Assembly: GCF_011806425.1 (NCBI RefSeq)
Contig: NZ_JAATOV010000003.1
Coordinates: forward strand, 1-64,000
Direction: 5' to 3'
DNA from: Thalassospira lucentensis
GTDB lineage: Bacteria > Pseudomonadota > Alphaproteobacteria > Rhodospirillales > Thalassospiraceae
DNA length: 64,000 bases
Position 1 is the first letter of the stretch. Every line of letters begins with the position of its first letter. Below, piece by piece: positions 26,988 to 35,065 of the stretch. The notes beneath the pieces are model-generated. The model was given only the letters and a program-made list of their open reading frames with translations, ran no database searches and was not told where the DNA came from. A program made the position numbers and the translations under genes.

Positions 26988-28844
26988 TCATTGTCCGCTT
27001 TGGGTCAGACGCTTAATGTAAAGTCCTGCCATGATCCCACGCATGAGAACTGTTGTCGCAAGATTGAATATATCCTGATTGTTTTCTGTTTTAGCTCTTT
27101 CCCAAACATTTCGCATGCGTGGCAGGTTCAAATACGGTTCCGCAACATCTTGAATTTCTACCAGAGCGGCTTCAACATCTTCGTGATAGATGCGAAGGCG
27201 TGTCAGTAGATCAGACGCCTGACGACCACGCAATTGGTTCAATCGGATCGGGTCGGGCAAAATGCCTTTCATCGCTTCTCGTATCAGCCATCGGTCGTAA
27301 CCACTTTTCGGATCGAAGAAAATATGGTCCGGTACCGATAGGCAAAATTCAAGGACCCTGGGATCCGTTGTCGGGTCGGATATCGTTATGCCCAAAAATC
27401 GACCAAGTGCATGATAATAAGCGCCTAGCCCCGGATTGGTCGGCTTCAAAATAGCAAGTCGGGCCTCACGGGCGGAGCGATTGTACCTGAGCGCGGGATC
27501 GTTGATCCGTTCTGCATGTAGGTTCAGCCGTTCGGCCAACGCCGGGGAAATAGCCGAACGTGACCAATCTTGCTTTGTGTACAGATGCCGGATTGAGCTT
27601 ACTATCTTTGATGGAAGGGCTTTTTTCAGGCGTTTGTTTACCCATGTGGCAAGACCTAAAGAGCTGATCTGATTGGCCAGCGGTCTTGAAAACTCATCGC
27701 CTGTCCAAGAAATTCCAGCATTTCCCATCTGGCCTGTTAACACCAGTTTATTACCATTTGCGGCAGCTGCGCGAAATAGATCAAGAATCCAGAATGCATT
27801 TGACGACCCGTGAATAGGGTCGCCTGCTATATCAAGGGAATCGCGAATTGCTTGAATAGGGCTGTAGTTTGAGCAAGTAATTTGATGATGCGATATATTA
27901 CCTGCACCTTGAACCAGAGCTTGTGCAAACTCTAACTCATTGCCAAATCGACCGGCTGCAAATAACTGTGTGTCCGGCAGTGGAACGGAGGTATAGGCAT
28001 CGATACTTTTGCCTTGGACGCGCAAAAAACGCGCGGATACCGCAGTTACAGAACCGGAATCAAGGCCTCCACTGAGCATCGATCCGAGTGCGTCGGTCGT
28101 AGATGCGCGTTCCGAAACCACCTTTACAAAGATATCTCGGAAGCCATCGGCGTATTCGTTTCTGTTTTTTAAAGTTTGAAGCTTTGTGTCTTTTAATGAC
28201 CAATATTGATGCAGACTGGAATAGCCGGGTTTTGCTGATAAATAATAGCCCGGCTTAAGACGGCTAGCTGATCTGTCATATAAAAACTCAGAAGGGGTGG
28301 TAATTGGCCAAGAAATAAGGTGTTGGGCAAAAGTCTTTTCATCAATATTGGGTCTAGGAGCGCCAAATTGATAAAGGAATTCTCTAGATGTTGAGAATGT
28401 TAGGAAAGTGTCTGTTTGATAATAATATAAGGTCGAATTGCCAAAATGATCACGGCTTATGATGAGGCTTTGCTGATTGCGATCCCACAACACAGCGCAC
28501 CAATCACCATGAAGAAACTTGCAAAAATCATTTCCCCAATGCCTATACGCGTGATGAACAATTTCTGCGTCGTTCATAGGTGCGTTTGGCGACAGCCTTA
28601 GGTTAAGACGTTCTATGAGTTCGTTACGGTTGTATATGATGCCGTCGACAGCAATGACCAAGCCGTTGCAGATAGATATTTGATCTGTTTCGTGATTGCC
28701 AAAACATAAAAGAAGATTAGTGTCGCGGAAAAAAACTGGGTGCTGATGATTAACAACACTAGGAATATCCGAGACCACTCCTGAAAAGCGGTTGGTATTG
28801 TACTTATCTGTGAACAGGACGCCGGACAGATATTTCTTTTTCAA
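26988..28844 (-). CDS. Lasso peptide macrolactam synthetase (asparagine synthetase-like C protein)
   Basis: 618 residues. The N-terminal half is a glutaminase-like domain without the catalytic N-terminal Cys (DGIIYNRNELIERL, GDWCAVLWDRNQQSLIISRDHFG), as in lasso cyclases. The C-terminal half has the ATP-pyrophosphatase loop SGGLDS (residues 258-263). It adenylates the ring Asp of the core and closes it onto the new N-terminus. Start: no in-frame ATG exists near the N-terminus; TTG at 28844 preceded by CAGGT is the best choice. It lies 208 bases after the second precursor gene. Confidence 0.92.
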   Translation of the reverse strand: MKKKYLSGVLFTDKYNTNRFSGVVSDIPSVVNHQHPVFFRDTNLLLCFGNHETDQISICNGLVIAVDGIIYNRNELIERLNLRLSPNAPMNDAEIVHHAYRHWGNDFCKFLHGDWCAVLWDRNQQSLIISRDHFGNSTLYYYQTDTFLTFSTSREFLYQFGAPRPNIDEKTFAQHLISWPITTPSEFLYDRSASRLKPGYYLSAKPGYSSLHQYWSLKDTKLQTLKNRNEYADGFRDIFVKVVSERASTTDALGSMLSGGLDSGSVTAVSARFLRVQGKSIDAYTSVPLPDTQLFAAGRFGNELEFAQALVQGAGNISHHQITCSNYSPIQAIRDSLDIAGDPIHGSSNAFWILDLFRAAAANGNKLVLTGQMGNAGISWTGDEFSRPLANQISSLGLATWVNKRLKKALPSKIVSSIRHLYTKQDWSRSAISPALAERLNLHAERINDPALRYNRSAREARLAILKPTNPGLGAYYHALGRFLGITISDPTTDPRVLEFCLSVPDHIFFDPKSGYDRWLIREAMKGILPDPIRLNQLRGRQASDLLTRLRIYHEDVEAALVEIQDVAEPYLNLPRMRNVWERAKTENNQDIFNLATTVLMRGIMAGLYIKRLTQSGQ

Positions 28845-29052
28845 CAGATACCTGCGTAAATTTAGTTTTTAAATTATAACTTGCTGCTGAGCAGGAATAA
28901 TAAATAAAGGCACGCGTCGATCATACCAATTTTCAGGTCGTGGGGATGAACGTTTTCCTCACCATTAAATCACGGCGCTACTCGTTGTCTGGCATCATGT
29001 TTTGTAGTTTTAATAAGAATAGGCGTGAGCAACGTGAGTTTGAGGCGGGATA

Positions 29053-29211
29053 TTAGACGGTTGGTGTGCCACCATCATTCAAAGAGCCCATCGAAGCCAG
29101 CGTCTCATCCATTCGAATTTTAGTTAGTTTCGGCTTCGTCCACGCAGATTTGCTTTCAATGTTATTTTTTTCCAAATTTTTCTGCGTATCAATTTTTTTT
29201 TCGATAAGCAT
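29053..29211 (-). CDS. Lasso peptide precursor, second copy
   Basis: A 52-residue peptide not obvious from plus-strand frames. ATG at 29211, with AAGG upstream. It aligns without gaps to the neighbouring precursor from residue 23: AW-x-KP-x-(L/M)TKI-(K/R)MD-(E/Q)TL, then the core. The conserved Thr37 at position -2 predicts cleavage after Leu38, giving a 14-residue core ASMGSLNDGGTPTV with Asp8 as ring acceptor. The leader has W24-x-x-P27 in place of the usual Y-x-x-P element recognised by B1 proteins. The tail contains two Thr residues that could be modified. Confidence 0.85.
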   Translation of the reverse strand: MLIEKKIDTQKNLEKNNIESKSAWTKPKLTKIRMDETLASMGSLNDGGTPTV

Positions 29212-29376
29212 ATTCAGTTACCTTAATTGTAAATTCGACCAGTTTTATGACCTGAAACATCTTTTTTAGCGAAGGATCAAGTTGAAGTCGAATTTATTTT
29301 CGCCTTGGATGTTTTTAAATCGCAGGATTTATGCTTTTGAATTTTCAACGCAGAAACTTTTGGTTTTTAGCCCTTT

Positions 29377-29538
29377 TTAAGGGGTAGAGCCAAGTCCGCC
29401 ATCAGCCACGGACCCTACGTTCGACAAGGTCTGGTCCATTTTGATCTTCGTCATTTCGGGCTTTTCCCAAGCCATTTTGGGGGCGCTGTTTGGCTGCGTT
29501 GAATTTTTCAAAGTGGTTGGTGTGTCTCTTAAGTCCAT
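29377..29538 (-). CDS. Lasso peptide precursor, first copy
   Basis: 53 residues from the ATG at 29538, preceded by GGAG at 8 bases; an in-frame extension upstream is unlikely. The leader (38 residues) carries W24-E-K-P27, M29, Thr37-Leu38. The predicted core is SNVGSVADGGLGSTP (15 residues): ring from Ser1 to the side chain of Asp8, tail of seven residues ending Ser-Thr-Pro. It is the promoter-proximal gene of the lasso operon, as precursor genes usually are. I am sure of the gene; ring assignment follows family rules. Confidence 0.9.
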   Translation of the reverse strand: MDLRDTPTTLKNSTQPNSAPKMAWEKPEMTKIKMDQTLSNVGSVADGGLGSTP

Positions 29539-29599
29539 AAAAAAATCTCCATAGTTGGGTGGCAAAAATCTCACGAGCTATACCGTGATGAAGAATTCT

Positions 29600-29627
29600 T
29601 TTAAACCATTGGAGTTAAATGTATCAA
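29600..29627 (-). promoter_or_regulatory. Possible promoter of the lasso operon
   Basis: On the minus strand TTGATA (29627-29622) and TTTAAA (29605-29600) are spaced 16 bases apart, 62 bases upstream of the first precursor start. The rest of the 410-base gap to lemA shows no gene; it must hold the divergent promoters of lemA and the lasso operon. Weak assignment. Confidence 0.3.
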
Positions 29628-29948
29628 TTGAAAGTTGTCCGAAATTGCAAAAAATTCGCGACGATATCATGGGTGATATTTTCGCTGTTTGGCAAAGGAT
29701 TAAAGACGTTGCTGTCGTGTTGTAAGTTGGTACTTCAGGGCAGGGAAATCCGCAGTAGATTTTGTTAGATTTCTAGATATTGGGACACCTAAAAAGTTTT
29801 ATTGATTTGTCTTGTTTCTCTGCGTTTGACGGATGGCTGTCATGCCTTGTTTCTTTGTTCTTAGTCAGATTATTGTGTGTCTGAGCATTCGCGTGGCTGT
29901 CCACCACGTTACAAACACATACAAACAAAGAAAAAATAGGCAAACCGC

Positions 29949-30524
29949 ATGAGCGAATTTTTCCTGTCAGGCTGGTTCTTGATTGCCCTTGTGGCCGGGG
30001 TCCTTATATGGGCCGTCGTTATCTATAACCGCCTTGTGGCCCTGCGCCAGCGCGCAGACGAAGGCTGGAGCGGTATCGACGTCCAGCTTAAGCGCCGCAG
30101 CAACCTTATCCCCAATCTGATCGAAACCGTTCGTGGTTACATGGATCACGAAAAAGGCATCCTTGAAAAAGTAACGCAAATGCGTGCGCGCTGCATCGCG
30201 GCCCAAGGTGAAGCGCCGGCTGAACGTGTTGCCGCCGAACGTGAAATGTCATCTGCTTTGATGCAGTTTTTCGCGACCGCGGAAAATTATCCAGATCTGA
30301 AAGCCAGCACCAACTTCATCAATCTGCAGGACGAGCTTTCCGAGCTGGAAAACCATATCCAGATGGCGCGTCGCTATTTCAACGGCACGGTGCGGGAATT
30401 GAATACAGCTGTTCAGTCCTTCCCGGGCAATTTGATTGCGAACAAATTTGGGTTCACCACCCGCGACTATTACGAAATCGACGACCCGGCAAGCCGCGAT
30501 CTGCCGGGGGTAAAGTTCTCCTGA
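29949..30524 (+). CDS. lemA: LemA family protein
   Basis: 191 residues. An N-terminal membrane helix (FLIALVAGVLIWAVVIY) is followed by the LemA helical bundle: YNRLVALRQRADEGWSGIDVQLKRRSNLIPNLIETVRGYM and ARRYFNGTVRELNTAVQSFPGNLIA (each in part). Most of the protein faces the cytoplasm or periplasm as a coiled bundle; its biochemical role is not settled in the family. It pairs with the DUF2207 gene 17 bases downstream, a common combination in bacteria. Confidence 0.93.
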   Translation: MSEFFLSGWFLIALVAGVLIWAVVIYNRLVALRQRADEGWSGIDVQLKRRSNLIPNLIETVRGYMDHEKGILEKVTQMRARCIAAQGEAPAERVAAEREMSSALMQFFATAENYPDLKASTNFINLQDELSELENHIQMARRYFNGTVRELNTAVQSFPGNLIANKFGFTTRDYYEIDDPASRDLPGVKFS

Positions 30525-30541
30525 TCGGGACAATCTGAATA

Positions 30542-32647
30542 ATGAATTTATCAAAAGAACTGCCACCCGGCGCAAAGGTCGGGGCCAGCAGCGGTTTGGC
30601 GCGCAATATGTGCGGCCTTATGCGAAAAATTGGATTGTGCGCGCTGTTCTTGGCGTGTGCTTTGATTGCCAATATCGCCCCCACGCAGGCGCAGGCCCAA
30701 AGACTTGCGCCATTCGTTTTGCCAACAGAACGCATCCTGTCATACAACGTGGACATTTCTGTCCTTGATGACGCCAGCATGGACGTGGTTGAAACCATCT
30801 CGGTTCAGGCCACCAATAATGAAATCAGAAGCGGTATTTTCCGTGAAATACCGTTGCGTACGCTTGTCGATGGCGGGATGTATCATGACGCCGCCTTTGA
30901 CATTCAGTCGATCAAGCGTGACGGAAAGGATGAAAACTATACCGTCAAAGAACTGCGTTCGGGCAAACGCATTTATATCGGTGAACAGGGCCGGATGGTT
31001 TCCAAAGGGCGTCACACCTACGAAATCGCCTATCATATTGATTCACAGCTCTATAATAACGATGGCCGTGACGAACTTTATTGGAACGTAACGGGCAACG
31101 ATTGGGGCTTTTATATCCAATCTGCGCGTGTGTCTGTGCATCTGCCCAAAGGCGCCGAAATTGACGAATTTGCCGGATTTACAGGTTATTACGGTGAAGA
31201 CGGTGAAGATTTCCGTGTCGTCGAGCAACGCTCAGATTACCTTGAACTTCAAACAACGAAAAGCCTGGCACCCCATGCCGGATTTACCTTTGGCGTCGCA
31301 TGGCAAGAAGGCCTGGTCACCTATCCCGGGTTCTGGGACAAAGCCGTCCGCCTGTTCACAAGCAATATCGGTGTTGTTTTCGCCTTTTTGGGGTTAATCG
31401 CTTCGCTCGTTTATTTCTTGTATACGTGGCATCGCTATGGCCGCGATCCGAAAAAGGGCACCGTGATCCCGGAATTCGAACCGCCAAAGGGCCTGTCGCC
31501 TGCGACCTGTGGTTTCCAGTGGTTTAAAGGGTTCCGTGGCAAATTTAGCGACAGCTACATGTTCGGTGTCGTTCTGGCCAGCCTTGCGTCAAAAGGATAT
31601 GTGACCCTGCGCAACGGCCGAGTTCCTGGTATTTTTAATGTCGATCGGACATCGAAAAAGCCCGAAGACCTGCCAGCAGAAGAAGCGTTGGTCCTTGATG
31701 GCATGTTTGGGGCTGATAATTCAGACACCTTCGAGATTGGCAAAAGGGACGATAAAAAGGTCCGCACCACGCTCGGCACGATGAAAAACATTTTCGACAA
31801 GGAATATTCCAAACGCTATTTCAACAGCAATACCGGCGTTTGGGTTGTTGGACTGCTTGTTGTCATCGGATTTTTCCTGCTGACGGTCGCCAATAGCCAT
31901 TCGTCGGGGTCAGACATCTTCGCCCTGATTGGGTTGGGTGTGATGTCGACTGTGTTTGGCTCAATCGCAGTGTTTTTCTTGATCCCGTCTGTGATCAAGG
32001 CCCTTCCGGACTTCGTGGAAAATCCCATCGCGTCGTTCATTCACTTCGTGTTGATGGTGGGCATCTCGCTTACCTGTTTCGTGCCATTGATCTTTTTTGC
32101 AGATTTGGCGTCGGACTCAATCGCCCCGTTGGCCTACACGCTGACCAAGCTGACGTTCCTGGTTCCAATTCCGTTCTTCTTCTTGATTGATGCACCAACC
32201 CCCGAAGGCCAACGCCTGCGCACCCGGATTGAAGGGTATCGTATGTATTTGACCACGGCGGAAAGCCATCTGATCAACGCCCGGGCGGAATTTGCAGGGG
32301 CGCAGACCGAGATTACCGAAGAAGTCTTTGAAGCCCATTTGCCATATGCCATGGCGTTGGACGCCGAAGATGCCTGGGGTGATCGATTTGCGGAATCCTT
32401 GGCGAAGTCTGGACGTGATCCAAGCATCGCGCGCAATTACCGTCCGAATTGGTATGCCGGTTCAATGACCGGATTGGCTGGTGCGGCCTCTATTGGCTCG
32501 TCCATCGGAAGCTCCATCACGACCGCGACCGCGACGTCCTCTGCACCGACGCCAAGTTCGTCCTCGTCGGGCGGCTTTTCCAGCGGCGGCGGTGGCGGCG
32601 GCTTTTCTGGCGGCGGCGGCGGCGGTGGCGGCGGCGGCGGTTGGTAA
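30542..32647 (+). CDS. DUF2207 membrane protein with glycine-rich tail
   Basis: 701 residues as given; an internal ATG at 30620 would start directly at a signal peptide (MRKIGLCALFLACALIANIAPTQAQA) and may be the true start, since neither has a strong ribosome site. The DUF2207 extracytoplasmic domain (SYNVDISVLDDASMDVVETISV, GIFREIPL) is followed by a membrane helix (~residue 280), a cytoplasmic region, two or three further helices, and a C-terminal tail rich in Ser and Gly ending in a poly-Gly run before Trp. Such tails are usual in this family. It partners with lemA; function is unknown. Confidence 0.88.
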   Translation: MNLSKELPPGAKVGASSGLARNMCGLMRKIGLCALFLACALIANIAPTQAQAQRLAPFVLPTERILSYNVDISVLDDASMDVVETISVQATNNEIRSGIFREIPLRTLVDGGMYHDAAFDIQSIKRDGKDENYTVKELRSGKRIYIGEQGRMVSKGRHTYEIAYHIDSQLYNNDGRDELYWNVTGNDWGFYIQSARVSVHLPKGAEIDEFAGFTGYYGEDGEDFRVVEQRSDYLELQTTKSLAPHAGFTFGVAWQEGLVTYPGFWDKAVRLFTSNIGVVFAFLGLIASLVYFLYTWHRYGRDPKKGTVIPEFEPPKGLSPATCGFQWFKGFRGKFSDSYMFGVVLASLASKGYVTLRNGRVPGIFNVDRTSKKPEDLPAEEALVLDGMFGADNSDTFEIGKRDDKKVRTTLGTMKNIFDKEYSKRYFNSNTGVWVVGLLVVIGFFLLTVANSHSSGSDIFALIGLGVMSTVFGSIAVFFLIPSVIKALPDFVENPIASFIHFVLMVGISLTCFVPLIFFADLASDSIAPLAYTLTKLTFLVPIPFFFLIDAPTPEGQRLRTRIEGYRMYLTTAESHLINARAEFAGAQTEITEEVFEAHLPYAMALDAEDAWGDRFAESLAKSGRDPSIARNYRPNWYAGSMTGLAGAASIGSSIGSSITTATATSSAPTPSSSSSGGFSSGGGGGGFSGGGGGGGGGGGW

Positions 32648-32697
32648 CAGCAGTCGCGCAACGCTTCGCCAAAAGCGAGTGCAAAATCTAACCAAGA

Positions 32698-32725
32698 AAA
32701 AGGCCCCGTTTCGACGGGGCCTTTT
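32698..32725. terminator. Bidirectional terminator with UUCG loop
   Basis: A perfect 12-bp stem AAAAGGCCCCGT / ACGGGGCCTTTT closed by a TTCG tetraloop, between the converging DUF2207 and galM genes. A and T tracts on each side make it work for both. Confidence 0.92.
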
Positions 32726-32730
32726 GCTGT

Positions 32731-33792
32731 TTAGGAAAATTCCCACTCAATCACATGGTGATATGTTTCACCGGGCTTAAGCCACGGGCTCGGGAAATCA
32801 TCCCGGTTGGGGCTGTCTGGCCAGGTCTGGGGTTCAAGGGCGATGCCTGCTGAGGCGTGCAGGCCAACGCCGTCCTTGGTTTTCATATCGTCGGTGAAAT
32901 GCTGGGACAGATAAAATTGAAGTCCGGCCTCGGTCGAAAACAGTTTCATCGAACGTCCACTTGCCAGATCCGACAGGGTGGCAATTTGGCGCAGTGTCCC
33001 GCGCTCCCCGGTCAGGCAGAAATTATGATCAAACCCTTGTTCCGCCTTTGGAAGCATATCCGATACCCGTGACGGGGTTCTAAAATCATATCCCGTTCCG
33101 GCAACGTCTTGGGGGCCGGGCAGGGGAATCAGCTGATCATTAATCGGCAACCAGGCATCGGCATTGATTTGTAAAACGTGATCGGCGGCTGATCTATCAA
33201 ACTGACCTGACAGGTTCCAATAGGCATGGCTTGTCATATTCACCGGGCACAGCTGATCACAGGTCGCGGTGATTTCAAGGCGCAGGCGATTGGCGGCTGT
33301 GATCGAATAGGTCGCGGTTGCATGGAACGTGCCTGGATATCCCTGGTCGCCGTCTTCGGATGTGATTTCAAACCGCACTTTTGTATCGGTGGCATCGGTC
33401 ACGGTCCAAGTCTTTTTGTCAAAGCCAACGACCCCGCCATGTAGGTGCGTTGGTCCTTCATTCGACGAAAGGATAATCTCGCGCCCGGTCGGATCGACAT
33501 AGCGCGAATTGGCAATTCGATTGGCATAACGCCCGCAAACTGCGCCGATATAGCTGTCTTGCGCCAGATAGGCGTCATCGCTTTGCAGGCCGACCGCGAT
33601 ATTGGTTTCATTTGGCCCATCATTCTGCCCGGCTTTACCACGCAGATACAGCCCGGACATCCGCGCACCAACCGCAGAAAGGCTTACGCGAATCTGATCG
33701 GATATCAGCATCAGCTGATCTGAATTGGGGCTGTCTTTAAGGGTGTCTGACACGGGATTTGCAGCCTTTGATGATGGGGGTAAATCGGACAT
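32731..33792 (-). CDS. galM: Aldose 1-epimerase
   Basis: 353 residues from the ATG at 33792 (GGAG seven bases upstream). The family pattern is clear: GAVCGRYANRIANSRY, THLHGGVVGFDKKTW, the catalytic-His region VNMTSHAYWNLSG, and GFDHNFCL. It speeds interconversion of sugar anomers. It is divergent from a furanose-type ABC importer and shares its promoter region, so it probably supplies the right anomer of the imported sugar to the dehydrogenase encoded further on. Confidence 0.92.
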   Translation of the reverse strand: MSDLPPSSKAANPVSDTLKDSPNSDQLMLISDQIRVSLSAVGARMSGLYLRGKAGQNDGPNETNIAVGLQSDDAYLAQDSYIGAVCGRYANRIANSRYVDPTGREIILSSNEGPTHLHGGVVGFDKKTWTVTDATDTKVRFEITSEDGDQGYPGTFHATATYSITAANRLRLEITATCDQLCPVNMTSHAYWNLSGQFDRSAADHVLQINADAWLPINDQLIPLPGPQDVAGTGYDFRTPSRVSDMLPKAEQGFDHNFCLTGERGTLRQIATLSDLASGRSMKLFSTEAGLQFYLSQHFTDDMKTKDGVGLHASAGIALEPQTWPDSPNRDDFPSPWLKPGETYHHVIEWEFS

Positions 33793-33833
33793 GTTCAACT
33801 CCAGAAGTCTTTGTTTTTCTTTGTTTTGTAATG

Positions 33834-33845
33834 CGTTTTAAAACG
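33834..33845. promoter_or_regulatory. Palindrome in the galM/ytfQ divergent promoter region
   Basis: CGTTTTAAAACG, a perfect 12-bp palindrome 41 bases upstream of galM. It is a possible operator for a sugar-responsive repressor. No direct evidence. Confidence 0.35.
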
Positions 33846-33874
33846 TGTAGAGCGACGCCGTGTATAAGACAATA

Positions 33875-33919
33875 ACTATATGGTTGAGTCACTTCAACTC
33901 ATATTGTATTACTATATGG
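33875..33919 (+). promoter_or_regulatory. Repeat-rich ytfQ promoter segment
   Basis: ACTATATGG occurs at 33875-33883 and again at 33911-33919; between them lie TGAGT-N7-ACTCA (33885-33901) and ATTGTAT (33903-33909). ATTGTAT is also the start of a 14-base sequence found near the GntR-linked genes at 40386 and 41485. The arrangement suggests regulator binding just upstream of the transporter operon. Confidence 0.4.
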
Positions 33920-33957
33920 CTTTTAAGCAAGAAACCACACTTAGGGAGGAAAACGTG

Positions 33958-34905
33958 GTGAGTCTCAAAAAATTAGCTGTTTCAACCGCAGCACTTGGCG
34001 TTGCACTGGGTCTTTCGTTCGCGGCACACGCAGAAATGATGATCGGCTTTTCGCAGATCGGTTCTGAAAGTGGCTGGCGTACATCGGAAACAGCATCGAT
34101 CAAAGCCGAAGCCGAAAAGCGTGGCATTGATCTGAAATTCTCCGACGCACAGCAAAAACAAGAAAACCAAATCAAAGCTGTTCGTTCATTCATCGCCCAA
34201 GGCGTTGACGGTATCTTGCTGGCCCCGGTTGTTGAAACCGGTTGGGATCAGGTTCTCAAAGAAGCCAAAGACGCCGGTATTCCGGTTGTTCTTGTTGACC
34301 GTGGCGTTGCTGCGGATGAAGACCTTTATCTGACCAAAGTGGCGTCTGACTTCGTTGTCGAGGGTGCTTTGGCGGCTGCTTGGTTGGCAACCGAAACCAA
34401 TGCGGTTTGTGACGTTGTTGAACTGCAGGGGACTGTTGGTTCATCGGCTGCCAATGACCGTAAATCCGGTTTTGAATCCGTTGTTTCGAACTTCCCGGCA
34501 ATCAACATCATCCGTTCGCAGTCTGGTGACTTCACCCGTTCCGGCGGTAAGGAAGTTATGGAAAGCTTCCTGAAAGCCGAAGACGGCGGCAAAAACATCT
34601 GTGCGGTTTACGCGCACAATGATGACATGGCACTTGGTGCCGTACAGGCCATCAAAGAAGCCGGTTTGACCCCGGGTAAAGATATCCTGATCGTATCGAT
34701 CGATGCGGTTCCAGATATCTTCAAAGCCATGGCTGACGGCGACACCAATGCGACCATCGAACTGAACCCGCATTTGGGTGGCCCATCCTTTGACGCAATT
34801 GCTGCGGCCAAAGAAGGCAAAGAAGTTCCGAAATGGATCAAAGCAAACGGCCCGCTCTACCTGCCCGATACGGCTGCTGAAGAATACAAAATGCGCAGCA
34901 AGTAA
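33958..34905 (+). CDS. ytfQ: Galactofuranose-type ABC transporter substrate-binding protein
   Basis: 315 residues. GTG at 33958 is chosen because GGGAGGA lies 7 bases upstream; GTG at 33955 is the alternative. A signal peptide ends near AAHAE. The mature protein has the sugar-binding fold: MIGFSQIGSESGWRTSETASIKAEAEKRGI, GVDGILLAPVVETGWD, VDRG and YAHNDDMALGAVQAIKEAGL, all typical of YtfQ. It binds a furanose sugar in the periplasm and passes it to YtfR/YtfT/YjfF. Galactofuranose or L-arabinose are the likely ligands. Confidence 0.9.
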   Translation: MSLKKLAVSTAALGVALGLSFAAHAEMMIGFSQIGSESGWRTSETASIKAEAEKRGIDLKFSDAQQKQENQIKAVRSFIAQGVDGILLAPVVETGWDQVLKEAKDAGIPVVLVDRGVAADEDLYLTKVASDFVVEGALAAAWLATETNAVCDVVELQGTVGSSAANDRKSGFESVVSNFPAINIIRSQSGDFTRSGGKEVMESFLKAEDGGKNICAVYAHNDDMALGAVQAIKEAGLTPGKDILIVSIDAVPDIFKAMADGDTNATIELNPHLGGPSFDAIAAAKEGKEVPKWIKANGPLYLPDTAAEEYKMRSK

Positions 34906-35065
34906 CGTGCAGTCATCGGGAACCCCAACACTTTCGATGTGTCGGGTGACCTGATGAATTCTGACTGACAATGCGTCGGACGTGCCTCTGCAATCGCGGG
35001 GGTGCGTCCGGGTGCTTATCGCCTAGAAAATGTCTGTCAGAACAAAATGGGAGAGGGCGATTTAT

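Noticed and set aside
29066-29269. Plus-strand 67-codon frame opposite the second lasso precursor
   Set aside because: It is the shadow of the minus-strand precursor, which aligns to its paralogue; the plus frame is a run of Phe/Ser from an A-rich template.
28845-29376. Search for a third lasso precursor in the gaps around the second one
   Set aside because: No further copy of the W-x-K-P leader motif or of the MD-x-TL segment was found.
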